Origin: CAYQLT01 sp964418425
GTDB taxonomy: Bacteria > Bacillota > Limnochordia > Limnochordales > Geochordaceae
Length of the DNA stretch: 64,000 nt
Reading direction: 5' to 3'
Assembly: GCA_964418425.1 (NCBI GenBank)
Contig: CAYQLT010000001.1
Span: forward strand, 124,001 to 188,000
Of the stretch, positions 8,371-15,789 are shown in pieces. Both the position numbers and the translations under genes were made by a program. Within the stretch, counting starts at the first letter, position 1, and each line of letters opens with the position of its first letter. The notes beneath the pieces were generated by a model. It saw only the letters and a program-made list of their open reading frames with translations, did no database searches and was not told where the DNA came from.

Positions 8371-8513
8371 TTTATCGCACCCCGGGGAGCTTTGCCAGGC
8401 TTCACAACCGATGCGCGTGAAGGGGCGCGGTCTGTGGTCCGCCCGTCCGTGTTTGCGCCGCGGGCGCAAAGGCGGTCCGCTGGAGCATCCGAAGCGAGGG
8501 ATGGTGCCGTGCA

Positions 8514-9628
8514 GTGGAATATCGTCGGCTGGGACGAAGCGGCTTGCGGCTGTCGGCGGTAGGACTGGGAAGCTGGCTCACTTTCGGGGGATCCGTCGAT
8601 CGGGAGCAGTCGATCCGGATCATTCGGACCGCTTATGAGCACTGGGTCAATTTCTTCGACACGGCCAACGTGTACCATCGAGGAGTCGCCGAGCAGATCG
8701 TGGGGGAGGCCCTGCGGGTTTTCCCCCGGGAGTCGTACGTGCTGGCCACCAAGGCCTTCTTTCCCATGGGAGAGGGGCCCAACGACCGGGGGCTTTCCCG
8801 CAAGCACCTGATGGAGCAGTGCCACGCCTCTCTACGGCGGCTGGGCGTCGACTACATCGACCTGTACCAGTGCCATCGCTACGACCCGGAGACCCCTCTG
8901 GAAGAGACGCTTCGGGCGCTGGACGACCTGGTCACCCAGGGAAAGGTGCTGTACGTTGGGGTGAGCCAGTGGTCGGCCCTGCAGATCGCCGAGGCGCTTC
9001 ACCTGGCCCGCCGTCTCGGTTTGGATCCCATCGTGTCCAATCAGCCTCTGTACAATCTGCTGCAGCGGCAAGTGGAGGACGAGGTGATGCCCCTGTGCGC
9101 CAGGGAAGGGATCGGGCTGGTGGTCTTCTCTCCCCTGGCCCAGGGGGTGCTCACGGGGAAGTACCGGCCGGGGGAACCTCCGCCGCCCGGGAGCCGCGCG
9201 GCCGACCCGCAAGCGAACGTGTTCATGAGCCGGGTGTTCACAGCCGACGCCCTGTCCCGCGCCCAGCAGCTGGCCCGGCTTGCCCGGGAGGCAGGGCTGA
9301 CCCCGGCGCAGCTGGCCATCGCCTGGGTGCTGAGACGGCCTGAGGTGACCTCGGCCATCGTGGGGGCCAGCCGGCCCGAGCAGCTTCAAGAGACGANNNN
9401 NNNNNNNNNNNNNNNNNNNNNNNNNNNNNNNNNNNNNNNNNNNNNNNNNNNNNNNNNNNNNNNNNNNNNNNNNNNNNNNNNNNNNNNNNNNNNNNNGAGG
9501 TGACCTCGGCCATCGTGGGGGCCAGCCGGCCCGAGCAGCTTCAAGAGACGATTGCCGCCGCGGGGGTGCGGCTGCAGCCGGATTTGCTGGAAAAGCTCGA
9601 CGCGCTGGGCGCCTCATCGCCGGTGTAG
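8514..9628 (+). CDS. Aldo/keto reductase, interrupted by an artificial assembly gap
   Basis: NADPH-dependent oxidoreductase of the AKR superfamily, voltage-gated potassium channel beta-subunit/YghZ-like branch. Features: MEYRRLGRSGLRLSAVGLGSW start, catalytic Asp and Tyr in FFDTANVYHRG, Lys in LATKAFF, catalytic His in YQCHRYDP, and the C-terminal coenzyme site SAIVGASRPEQLQET. A run of 100 N (9397-9496) breaks the gene. The 55 bp before the gap are repeated exactly after it; removing the N run and one copy restores a single open frame of 319 residues, the normal length, ending at TAG 9628. As written, the frame is shifted after the gap. GTG start. Confidence 0.87.
9342..9396 (+). repeat. 55-bp direct duplication, left copy at the gap
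   Basis: Begins GAGGTGACCTCGG and ends CTTCAAGAGACGA; identical to 9497-9551. It encodes the same AKR peptide (EVTSAIVGASRPEQLQET) in both copies, so it is a contig overlap and not a biological repeat. Confidence 0.95.
9397..9496. other. 100-N scaffold gap
   Basis: Exactly 100 undetermined bases, the conventional placeholder length. Flanking 55-bp identity shows that no sequence is missing here. Confidence 0.98.
9497..9551 (+). repeat. 55-bp direct duplication, right copy at the gap
   Basis: Identical to 9342-9396. See the gap entry and the related finding. Confidence 0.95.
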
Positions 9629-9630
9629 GG

Positions 9631-9667
9631 CCGCCGCAGGCCGGGTCCGATGGCCGGGCCGCGGCGG
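9631..9667 (+). terminator. GC-rich hairpin after the aldo/keto reductase
   Basis: CCGCCGC (9631-9637) pairs with GCGGCGG (9661-9667), with inner GGCC/GGCC pairing. No T-run follows, so it is only a possible terminator. Confidence 0.3.
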
Positions 9668-9700
9668 ATGAGGACGAAGCCCTCGGAAGGAGGACGAGAG

Positions 9701-10228
9701 GTGAGCAGCATAGAGCGGCCGAACAGGGTGACGCTTCGGGGCAATCCGGTGACGCTGGTGGGCCCCGAACTGGAGGTGGGCCAGCCGGCTCCCGACTTTC
9801 GGGCCATCGACACGGGGCTCCAGGCGCGGTCTTTGGCCGATTACGCCGGGCACGTATTGCTGATAGCCTCCATTCTGTCGGTGGATACGGGGGTGTGCGA
9901 CCCGGAGCTGCGGCGTTTCAACCAGGAGGCGGCCTCGGTCAACCCCGACGTGCGGGTGCTGGCCTTCAGCATGGACCTGCCCTTCACCCAGAAGCGCTGG
10001 TGCGGCGCAGCCGGGATCGATCGTCTCATCACCCTGTCGGACCATCGCGACGCCTCGTTTGGGACCGCGTACGGCACGTTGATCAAGGACCTGCGGTACC
10101 TGGCTCGGGCGGTCTTCGTGGTCGGCCGGGACGGGTTGTTGCGCTACGTGGAGTATGTGCCCGAGGTTGCCACCCATCCCAACTACGAGGCGGCTTTGGC
10201 GGCCCTGCGGCAGGCGGCCCGGACGTAA
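9701..10228 (+). CDS. tpx: Thiol peroxidase (Tpx, atypical 2-Cys peroxiredoxin)
   Basis: Cytoplasmic peroxiredoxin reducing hydroperoxides with thioredoxin. Family signatures: TLRGNPVTLVGPELEVGQPAPDF at the N-terminus, peroxidatic Cys in SVDTGVCDPELRRFN, resolving Cys in QKRWCGAAGI, and the LIKDLRYLARAVFVVGRDG segment. The peroxidatic loop has DTGVCDPE where the usual form is DTPVCxxx, a small deviation that replaces the usual Pro with Gly. GTG 9701 is preceded by AAGGAGG at ideal distance, so the upstream open frame is not used. 175 residues, normal length. Confidence 0.93.
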   Translation: MSSIERPNRVTLRGNPVTLVGPELEVGQPAPDFRAIDTGLQARSLADYAGHVLLIASILSVDTGVCDPELRRFNQEAASVNPDVRVLAFSMDLPFTQKRWCGAAGIDRLITLSDHRDASFGTAYGTLIKDLRYLARAVFVVGRDGLLRYVEYVPEVATHPNYEAALAALRQAART

Positions 10229-10264
10229 CGGCGACCGAGGGCGCCGCAGGGGCAGGGATCGGAA

Positions 10265-10296
10265 GCGAGCAGCCGGCCTACCTGCCGGCTGCTCGC
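10265..10296 (+). terminator. Perfect 13-bp hairpin after tpx
   Basis: GCGAGCAGCCGGC (10265-10277) and GCCGGCTGCTCGC (10284-10296) pair fully around a 6-nt loop. There is no T-run. It sits between tpx and the next promoter, where a terminator is expected. Confidence 0.6.
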
Positions 10297-10310
10297 GCGT
10301 GAAGGCGGCG

Positions 10311-10340
10311 TTGACAGCGAACCTGTGTTCGTGCCACAAT
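10311..10340 (+). promoter_or_regulatory. Sigma-A-type promoter for the radical SAM gene
   Basis: Perfect -35 TTGACA (10311-10316), 18-bp spacer, -10 CACAAT (10335-10340). Predicted start is near 10347, about 30 bp before the ATG at 10376, which supports that start choice. Confidence 0.6.
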
Positions 10341-10375
10341 GCATACGAACATCTTTTCGACGGGCGGTCAGTGGG

Positions 10376-11401
10376 ATGCAGCCGCCAGGCGGCGGGACAC
10401 AGCTTGCGACGCGAAGGGCGAGCCGGAGAGTTCGGGTCCTGCCCATGCCCGCGGTGCGGGTGCTCAATCCGGTCCGCGGCATGCCCTTTCGCTGGTCGCT
10501 CAACCCTTACCGAGGCTGCGCGCACGGATGCACGTACTGCTACGCCCGGGCGACTCACGAATATCTGGGCTTCAACAGCGCGGGCGATTTTGAGAGCGTC
10601 ATCCTGGCCAAGCTGGATGCTCCCCGGCAGCTGGCCCGGGAGCTGGCAAGCCCCTCCTGGAAACGGGAGCTGGTGGCGGTCGGCACGGCCACCGACCCGT
10701 ATCAGCCCGTGGAGGGTCGGCTTCGGCTGACGTCCGCGTGTCTGGCCGTCTTCCTGCGCTTTCGAACCCCGATCTCCTTGGTGACCAAATCCACCCTGGT
10801 GGTGCGGGACGCCGACCTTCTGGCCCGGCTTTCGCAGGTGGCAGCTGCTACCATGGTGTGGGTCAGCCTGGCCACCCTGGACAGCAGGCTGGCGCGCCAG
10901 GTGGAGCCGGGGGCGCCTGCGCCTGCGCGCCGGCTGCAGGCGGTCGCCCGGCTGGCAGGGGCAGGGGTGCCGGTAGGCGTCCTGGTGGCCCCGGTTCTTC
11001 CGGGGCTCACCGACGGCTACGGCCATCTGCGAGCCCTGGTGCAGGCGGCGCGAGATGCGGGGGCTTGGGACGTGCGTGCCCATCCGTTGCGCCTGTGCCC
11101 GGGTGGCTCCGAGCTGTTCGCTGCCTGGATGGCCTGCCGGGCCCCGGAGCTGGGGCCGGTGTACCGGCGGCTGTACGCAGGGCGGGTCCACGTGAGCCCC
11201 CGCTACGCCGAGCATCTCGAGGCACGGTTCGAGCGGCTTCGCAGGCAGGCGGGGTTTGGCGAGGTGGGGCGCGGCGCGGGCACAAACCACAAGACCCCGG
11301 GCGTCTACCAGCTGCGGCTGCCCTGGTGGGAGCCGGGTGGTCTTGCTTTCGAACCTGGCGGGGCGGCTGCAGGGAAAACGGCGGCGAAGGTCAATTCGTA
11401 A
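10376..11401 (+). CDS. Radical SAM protein, spore-photoproduct-lyase-like (Rv2578c family)
   Basis: Radical S-adenosylmethionine enzyme of the SPL-like group annotated 'Rv2578c family radical SAM protein'. The cluster motif is CAHGCTYCYAR at about residue 51, embedded in the family-typical NPYRGCxHGCxYCYAR-THEYLGF context. Other conserved parts are VGTATDPYQPVE and SLVTKSTLVVRD. The catalysed reaction is unknown; the resemblance to spore photoproduct lyase is distant and the dedicated SPL cysteine is not evident. 341 residues from the ATG placed 30 bp after a strong promoter. The C-terminus is low-complexity Ala/Gly/Pro. Confidence 0.82.
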   Translation: MQPPGGGTQLATRRASRRVRVLPMPAVRVLNPVRGMPFRWSLNPYRGCAHGCTYCYARATHEYLGFNSAGDFESVILAKLDAPRQLARELASPSWKRELVAVGTATDPYQPVEGRLRLTSACLAVFLRFRTPISLVTKSTLVVRDADLLARLSQVAAATMVWVSLATLDSRLARQVEPGAPAPARRLQAVARLAGAGVPVGVLVAPVLPGLTDGYGHLRALVQAARDAGAWDVRAHPLRLCPGGSELFAAWMACRAPELGPVYRRLYAGRVHVSPRYAEHLEARFERLRRQAGFGEVGRGAGTNHKTPGVYQLRLPWWEPGGLAFEPGGAAAGKTAAKVNS

Positions 11402-11529
11402 GGGTGCGGCCCTCTCCCGCGGCTACGCATCGGCGCCATACCACCCGGCCATCCCGGTGCTCCCCTACACCAAGGCGGCGGGCCGCTCGATACGCTGCGC
11501 GCGAGGATGTTGCCGGTATCGGAGCGGTG

Positions 11530-12621
11530 ATGGAGTACCCCCGCCGGCGCCCCGTGGCCCCGCTGGGGGCGCGGGCCGGCGCTTCGGGCTCTCCCGAGGC
11601 GGTTGCCGGCCCGGGTGGGCGGTTGGGCCAGAGGGAAGATGGCGGGCAGCACCTGCAGCGCCTGGCCCGGATGGCGGACAGGGCCGGGGCAGCAGAGCCC
11701 GAGCTTTTGGCCAACCTGGGATGGGTCGTGGCGGCCCAGCCCGACAGCTCTTTGCCGGTACGGCTGCTGAGCCGGGCGGCCGCAGGGGGCGTGACGCACC
11801 CGCAGACCCTGGCGCTGGCGCGCTTTTTGGTGATGCGCAGCGTGCGGTGCCTCCGGTCCGTGCAGGAGCACCTGCAGCTGGCTCGCAGCGTCCTGGGGAT
11901 GTTCGAGCAGCTTCGGCCGCAAGACCCTCGCCCGGCCGCCTGGCTGGGATTGGTGTACATCCTGACCGAACGTTATGCCGAGGCCTGTCGACAGCTGGCT
12001 GTTTTTGGCTCCCAGGAGACCGACCTGACCGCCGCCCGGGAAGCGCTGCATGTTGCCAGTTTGCTGCTCGCCTCGGCCCGCACCAGGACCGGTGCGACCG
12101 GCGGGGGGCTCCAGGCGCCCCGGGACCCTGCGGTGCGGGCGTTGGCGGTCAGCCGGCAAGGGGTGTCCGTCCTGGACGGCATGCCCGAGGTGGGGGCGAC
12201 CGGCGATGCGGACCTGGAGGTTCGGGCCATTAGGGCTTCGCCGGTGGTGATCCGGGGACCTCGCGGCACGGCCAGTCTGTCCGCGCTGGAGGGAGAGCTT
12301 CTGGTGGCGCTGCTCTCCCTTTCATGGGGATCCGGGAGCGCCTGCGGTGGCGGGGGTCCCTGGCTGCCGCGCGCGGATTGGGTGGCAGCGCTGTGGCCCC
12401 TGGCAGGCGATCCGGTGGGACGTTTGCTGGGCCTGTTTTCCGGCAGCATCCGCCGGCTCCGGGTCAGACTGCAGCAGTCCGCCGGAAGGCCCGTGATCGA
12501 GGTCAGCCACAAGGAGGGCTACCGTCTGAAAGCCGACGTGCGGCTGCGGCTCTCCATGGACGTGGCCAGCCTGGCGGGGAACTGGCTGTTGGCTCGCCTG
12601 CCGGCTCCGTCACGCTGGTAG
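11530..12621 (+). CDS. Winged-helix (OmpR/PhoB-type) regulator with helical N-terminal domain
   Basis: No confident family match. The last 120 residues look like a transcriptional-regulator winged helix: a strand-like VVIRGPRGTASLSALEGELLVALL, then WVAALWPL, a recognition-helix region LLGLFSGSIRRLRVRLQQ, and the wing hairpin PVIEVSHKEGYRLKA, matching the GxGYRL end of OmpR-type DNA-binding domains. There is no receiver domain. The N-terminal half is alpha-helical and reads like TPR-type repeats (LLANLGWVVAAQPDSSLPVRLL; AAWLGLVYILTERYAEACRQL). This arrangement resembles SARP-like or TPR-linked regulators but in reversed order. It stands alone, 128 bp after the radical SAM gene. Start ATG 11530 or GTG 11527. 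Confidence 0.62.
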   Translation: MEYPRRRPVAPLGARAGASGSPEAVAGPGGRLGQREDGGQHLQRLARMADRAGAAEPELLANLGWVVAAQPDSSLPVRLLSRAAAGGVTHPQTLALARFLVMRSVRCLRSVQEHLQLARSVLGMFEQLRPQDPRPAAWLGLVYILTERYAEACRQLAVFGSQETDLTAAREALHVASLLLASARTRTGATGGGLQAPRDPAVRALAVSRQGVSVLDGMPEVGATGDADLEVRAIRASPVVIRGPRGTASLSALEGELLVALLSLSWGSGSACGGGGPWLPRADWVAALWPLAGDPVGRLLGLFSGSIRRLRVRLQQSAGRPVIEVSHKEGYRLKADVRLRLSMDVASLAGNWLLARLPAPSRW

Positions 12622-12709
12622 GCTGCCGGGGCTCAGCCCCTGCACGGCCCGCCGCAGGCCGCGGCCGGCCAGAGGGCACGCAGGCGTGAGAAGGCCGGGA
12701 GAAGACGCT

Positions 12710-13474
12710 ATGTCTCAGCTAGGCCCGCCGACGGGCAACCGGGGCCGGGACGGTTCCCAGCGTGTGGTGCTCTTCGACCTGGACGGTACGTTGATCCGCA
12801 CCGAGGGAGCGGGCCGCAGGGCCCTGGAGCGGGCCTGGGAGCAGTGCTTCGGCATCCCCGTGGTGCTGGAGGGACGGTGGTTTGCGGGGCGAAGCGACCT
12901 CGCCATCTTCCGAGAGCTGGCCCGCCACCAGGGCCTGGACCGCGAGTACGGAGTTCGTGTCGACAGCCTGATCCGCACTTACCTGGGTTTTCTCGACCAG
13001 GAGCTGCGCGTCCGGCCCGGCGCGGTGCTACCGGGGGTTCGAGAGCTGCTCGGTTGGGCCGTGCGGGAGGCCGGTTGGGCGCCGGTGCTGGCCACCGGTA
13101 ACCTGGAGGGCGGTGCCCGCCTCAAACTGGCTCGCTTCGACCTGCACCGCTTTTTCGCGGTCGGTGGGTTCGGAAGCGACGGAGAAAGCCGGGTGGATAT
13201 CCTGCGGGCGGCGGTACGGAGGGCGCAGGAGCACTTCAAGCGCCCTGTGGGGGCGGCGGTGGTGGTCGGGGATACGCCCCTGGACGTCCAGGCAGCCCAC
13301 CAGATGGGGTGGCCGGTCCTGGCAGTGGCCACCGGCCCTTACGGCCTGCCGGAGCTGGAGGCCTCGATGCCCGAGGTGGCGCTGCCGGACCTGTCCGACT
13401 GGGGGAGGGTCGCCCGGCTGCTGGACGACATGCTGCAGGCGGCAGGGCGGCCGGGCCCTCATGCGATACCGTAA
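12710..13474 (+). CDS. HAD-superfamily hydrolase, phosphoglycolate-phosphatase-like
   Basis: HAD phosphatase with cap domain type 1. Motif I is FDLDGTLIRT at about residue 24, motif II is the VLATGN strand, motif III the Lys-containing cap segment, and motif IV is VVGDTPLDVQAA. It resembles haloacid dehalogenase-like/Gph proteins; the substrate is unknown. ATG 12710 follows GGGAGAAG at a good distance. The last 16 bp overlap the end of the convergent mgtE. Confidence 0.87.
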   Translation: MSQLGPPTGNRGRDGSQRVVLFDLDGTLIRTEGAGRRALERAWEQCFGIPVVLEGRWFAGRSDLAIFRELARHQGLDREYGVRVDSLIRTYLGFLDQELRVRPGAVLPGVRELLGWAVREAGWAPVLATGNLEGGARLKLARFDLHRFFAVGGFGSDGESRVDILRAAVRRAQEHFKRPVGAAVVVGDTPLDVQAAHQMGWPVLAVATGPYGLPELEASMPEVALPDLSDWGRVARLLDDMLQAAGRPGPHAIP

Positions 13475-14820
13475 AGCCACCGCGCCGTGGAGAAGTAGAT
13501 GAAGAGCCCCACCAGGTCGCCAATGGTGGTGATGAGAGGGCCGGAGGCCACGGCCGGATCCAGACGCGCCGCCTTAAACAAAAAGGGCAGAATCGCCCCC
13601 ACCAGGCCGGCCGCCATCACGGTCCCCACCATGGCCGCCGCGATGGCGACGCCCAGTTTCAGATCCGAGGTGCGCGCCCAGGCGAGCCCCAGGGCCATGG
13701 CGCCCAAAAGGGCGCCCAGGCACGCTCCGGTGAAGACCTCTTGAAGGGCCACCCGGAGAAAGCGCCCGCTGTGGATCTCACCGGTGGCCAGGCCCCGCAC
13801 GACCAGGGTGACCATCTGGGCGCCCGTGTTGCCCGCGGTGTCCATGATGATGGGAATGAAGAAGGCGAGGGCAACCACGGCCGTCAGCGTGTCCTCGTAC
13901 AAGGAGATGAGACCGCCGCTGAGGCTGTCCGCCAGAGCGAGCACCGCCAGCCACGGAAGCCGCCGGGCCAACCGACCGGGAAGGCCCAGATGAAAGTAGC
14001 GTTCCTCGACGCCCGGGCGGGCCGGCGTGATGCCGCCCAGCCGGTGGATGTCCTCGGACGCCTCCTGGCGCACCACGTCCATGATGTCGTCGACGGTGAC
14101 GATGCCCACCAGGCGGTCTTCCCGATCCACCACCGGAACGGCCAAGAGGTCATGCTCCGCCACCACCGAGGCCACTTTCTCCTGGTCGTCGTAGGTGCTG
14201 ACGGAGACCACGTCCCGTCGCATCAGCTCCCCCACCGGTCGGTGGGGGTCGGCCATGACCAGGGTGTGCAAGGAGACCACGCCCTGCAGCCGCCGGTCTT
14301 CGGAGGTGACGTAAACCGTGTAGATGGCCTCGGAGTCAAGTCCGGAGCGCCGGATCTTGTCCAGGGCCTCCGCGGCCGTGAGACGGCTTCGGATGCTCAC
14401 GTAGTGGGGAGTCATGATGCGCCCGGCGGTACCGGGGGGGTAGCCCAGCAGGATGGCGGTCGCCTGGCGCTCCTCGTGGGAGAGGCGGGCCAGCAGGCGC
14501 TTGGCCACCTTTGCCGGCAGCTCGTCCAGCAGGCGGACCCGGTCGTCGGGCGACATCTCCTCGATCAGGTGCACCACCTGCTCGTCGTGGAGATGTTCCA
14601 GCAACTCGTGCTGTTCCGGGGCCTCCATGCTCTCGAACACTTCGATGGCGCGGCCCTTCTCCAGGAGCCGGAAGGCAACGGCCCGGTCCTGGGGATCGAG
14701 CTCCCCGAGGCACGCTCCCACCGTGGCCGGAGGCAGGCGATTGAGGAGCTCCTTGGCCCGGGCAAAGTCCCGTTCGCTCAGACACCGCCGCAGCGCGGGC
14801 AGGTCCACGGGTATGCTCAC
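13459..14820 (-). CDS. mgtE: Magnesium transporter MgtE
   Basis: Homodimeric Mg2+ channel of the cytoplasmic membrane, 453 residues as in Thermus MgtE. N-terminal superhelical MgtE_N domain (residues 1-130, with repeated LLxxLPxxxxAxLL patterns), two CBS domains (about 135-260: AIYTVYVTSEDRRLQGVVSL and DLLAVPVVDREDRLVGIVTVDD), a connecting helix, then five membrane helices with the signature PIIMDTAGNTGAQ that forms the pore entrance. GTG start at 14820 behind GGAAGGTG. CBS domains sense intracellular Mg2+ in this family. No recognisable M-box riboswitch is present in the leader. Confidence 0.95.
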   Translation of the reverse strand: MSIPVDLPALRRCLSERDFARAKELLNRLPPATVGACLGELDPQDRAVAFRLLEKGRAIEVFESMEAPEQHELLEHLHDEQVVHLIEEMSPDDRVRLLDELPAKVAKRLLARLSHEERQATAILLGYPPGTAGRIMTPHYVSIRSRLTAAEALDKIRRSGLDSEAIYTVYVTSEDRRLQGVVSLHTLVMADPHRPVGELMRRDVVSVSTYDDQEKVASVVAEHDLLAVPVVDREDRLVGIVTVDDIMDVVRQEASEDIHRLGGITPARPGVEERYFHLGLPGRLARRLPWLAVLALADSLSGGLISLYEDTLTAVVALAFFIPIIMDTAGNTGAQMVTLVVRGLATGEIHSGRFLRVALQEVFTGACLGALLGAMALGLAWARTSDLKLGVAIAAAMVGTVMAAGLVGAILPFLFKAARLDPAVASGPLITTIGDLVGLFIYFSTARWLYGIA

Positions 14821-14945
14821 GGCGTATCACCTTCCGGGGATTGCGGTCCTGCCGGGACGGTTCGGGCGTCGAAAGGCCAGGCGCTGGCTCCCGCGCCGCA
14901 AAGCACCGCCGGGCGGTCGCGGGCCGGGCCCGATCGCCATCTACC

Positions 14946-14975
14946 ACGCTAGTACGGGTCCTGCAGCGGCGTCAA
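14946..14975 (-). promoter_or_regulatory. Candidate promoter for mgtE
   Basis: On the minus strand, TTGACG (14970-14975) is followed after 18 bp by TAGCGT (14946-14951), or after 15 bp by TACTAG. The leader to the mgtE GTG is about 120 nt and GC-rich with possible hairpins. Confidence 0.4.
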
Positions 14976-15071
14976 TCGACGTGCGGGATCTCCATCCTTG
15001 CGGGTTGGGTGGGGACCGCCCGGGCGGGCACCCGGGGCTTCAGGAGGCGGGGCGTTTTCAAGGCCCGGGGA

Positions 15072-15099
15072 TTGCAAAACCGCCATCGTGCGGTACATT
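15072..15099 (+). promoter_or_regulatory. Candidate promoter for the PAP2 phosphatase
   Basis: TTGCAA (15072-15077), 16-bp spacer, TACATT (15094-15099). The expected transcription start near 15106 is downstream of the first in-frame ATG (15102), favouring the GTG at 15132. Confidence 0.5.
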
Positions 15100-15131
15100 G
15101 GATGCGGGCTGAGGGCAGGGGGGAGGAGCCG

Positions 15132-15659
15132 GTGGCCCGATGGCGGGAGTTTTTGGCGTCAGCCGACAGCCGGGTGTTCTGGTACCTTCACCAGGGGCTT
15201 GCGCGGCGCTGGCTGGACCATTTCATGGCAGGCATCACCCACCTGGGTGGGGTGTGGCCCAACTCGGGCCTGTGCCTGGCCCTGGTCACATTTCCCATCG
15301 GCTCCCGCCGGCTGGGCCTGGCCGCTCTTTTGGCCCTGGCCGGTAGCCATCTGGTGGTGCAGCTGCTGAAGCGTCAGGTGGAGCGGCCGCGCCCGTACCT
15401 GGTCCTGGCCGACAGCCGGGTCATCGCCGCGCCGCTCACCGATTACTCCTTCCCCTCGGGCCACGCCACCGCCAGCTTTGCCATGGCCACCGTGCTCTCC
15501 ATGGCGTGGCCCAGGTGGAGCGTCCTTCTCATGGCCCTGGCCGCGCTGGTGGGGGTTTCCCGCACCTATCTCGGCCACCATTACCCCTCCGACGTCCTGG
15601 CCGGCGCGGTGATCGGCGTGCTGGTGGCCTACCTCGCGGCCCTGGCACTGCTGGCCTGA
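15132..15659 (+). CDS. PAP2-family membrane phosphatase (possible undecaprenyl-diphosphatase)
   Basis: Integral membrane acid phosphatase of the PAP2 superfamily, likely acting on a lipid pyrophosphate such as undecaprenyl-PP on the outer face of the membrane. All three signature motifs are present: KRQVERPRP, PSGHATASF and SRTYLGHHYPSDV with the catalytic His and Asp. About five hydrophobic helices. GTG 15132 sits 5 nt after GGAGG, and the promoter position supports it; 175 residues is typical. It is monocistronic and faces glnA across a terminator. Confidence 0.86.
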   Translation: MARWREFLASADSRVFWYLHQGLARRWLDHFMAGITHLGGVWPNSGLCLALVTFPIGSRRLGLAALLALAGSHLVVQLLKRQVERPRPYLVLADSRVIAAPLTDYSFPSGHATASFAMATVLSMAWPRWSVLLMALAALVGVSRTYLGHHYPSDVLAGAVIGVLVAYLAALALLA

Positions 15660-15696
15660 GGCCGGGGGCCGCTTTGGCCCACGGCGGGTGGGGGAA

Positions 15697-15731
15697 AAGG
15701 GAAGAGCCGGCAGCCGGCCGGCCCTTCCCTT
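15697..15731 (-). terminator. Bidirectional-type terminator between PAP2 gene and glnA
   Basis: AAGGGAAGAGCCGGC pairs with GCCGGCCCTTCCCTT with one mismatch and a 5-nt loop. Read on the minus strand it runs into TTTTCCCCC, so it best fits termination of glnA; it may also stop the convergent PAP2 transcript. Confidence 0.7.
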
Positions 15732-15789
15732 CGGGCGGGAGACGAGTACGGGGTAGGGTGGTTTTCGGATGTCTTGGGCAACGCCTCCT

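Noticed and set aside
9342..9551. Biological tandem repeat or attachment site
   Set aside because: The copies flank an artificial N run and lie inside one gene that becomes intact when they are merged.
14821..15000. M-box magnesium riboswitch before mgtE
   Set aside because: The conserved M-box sequence blocks (such as GCTAGGTGAGGCTCC) are not present in the leader, only GC-rich pairing.
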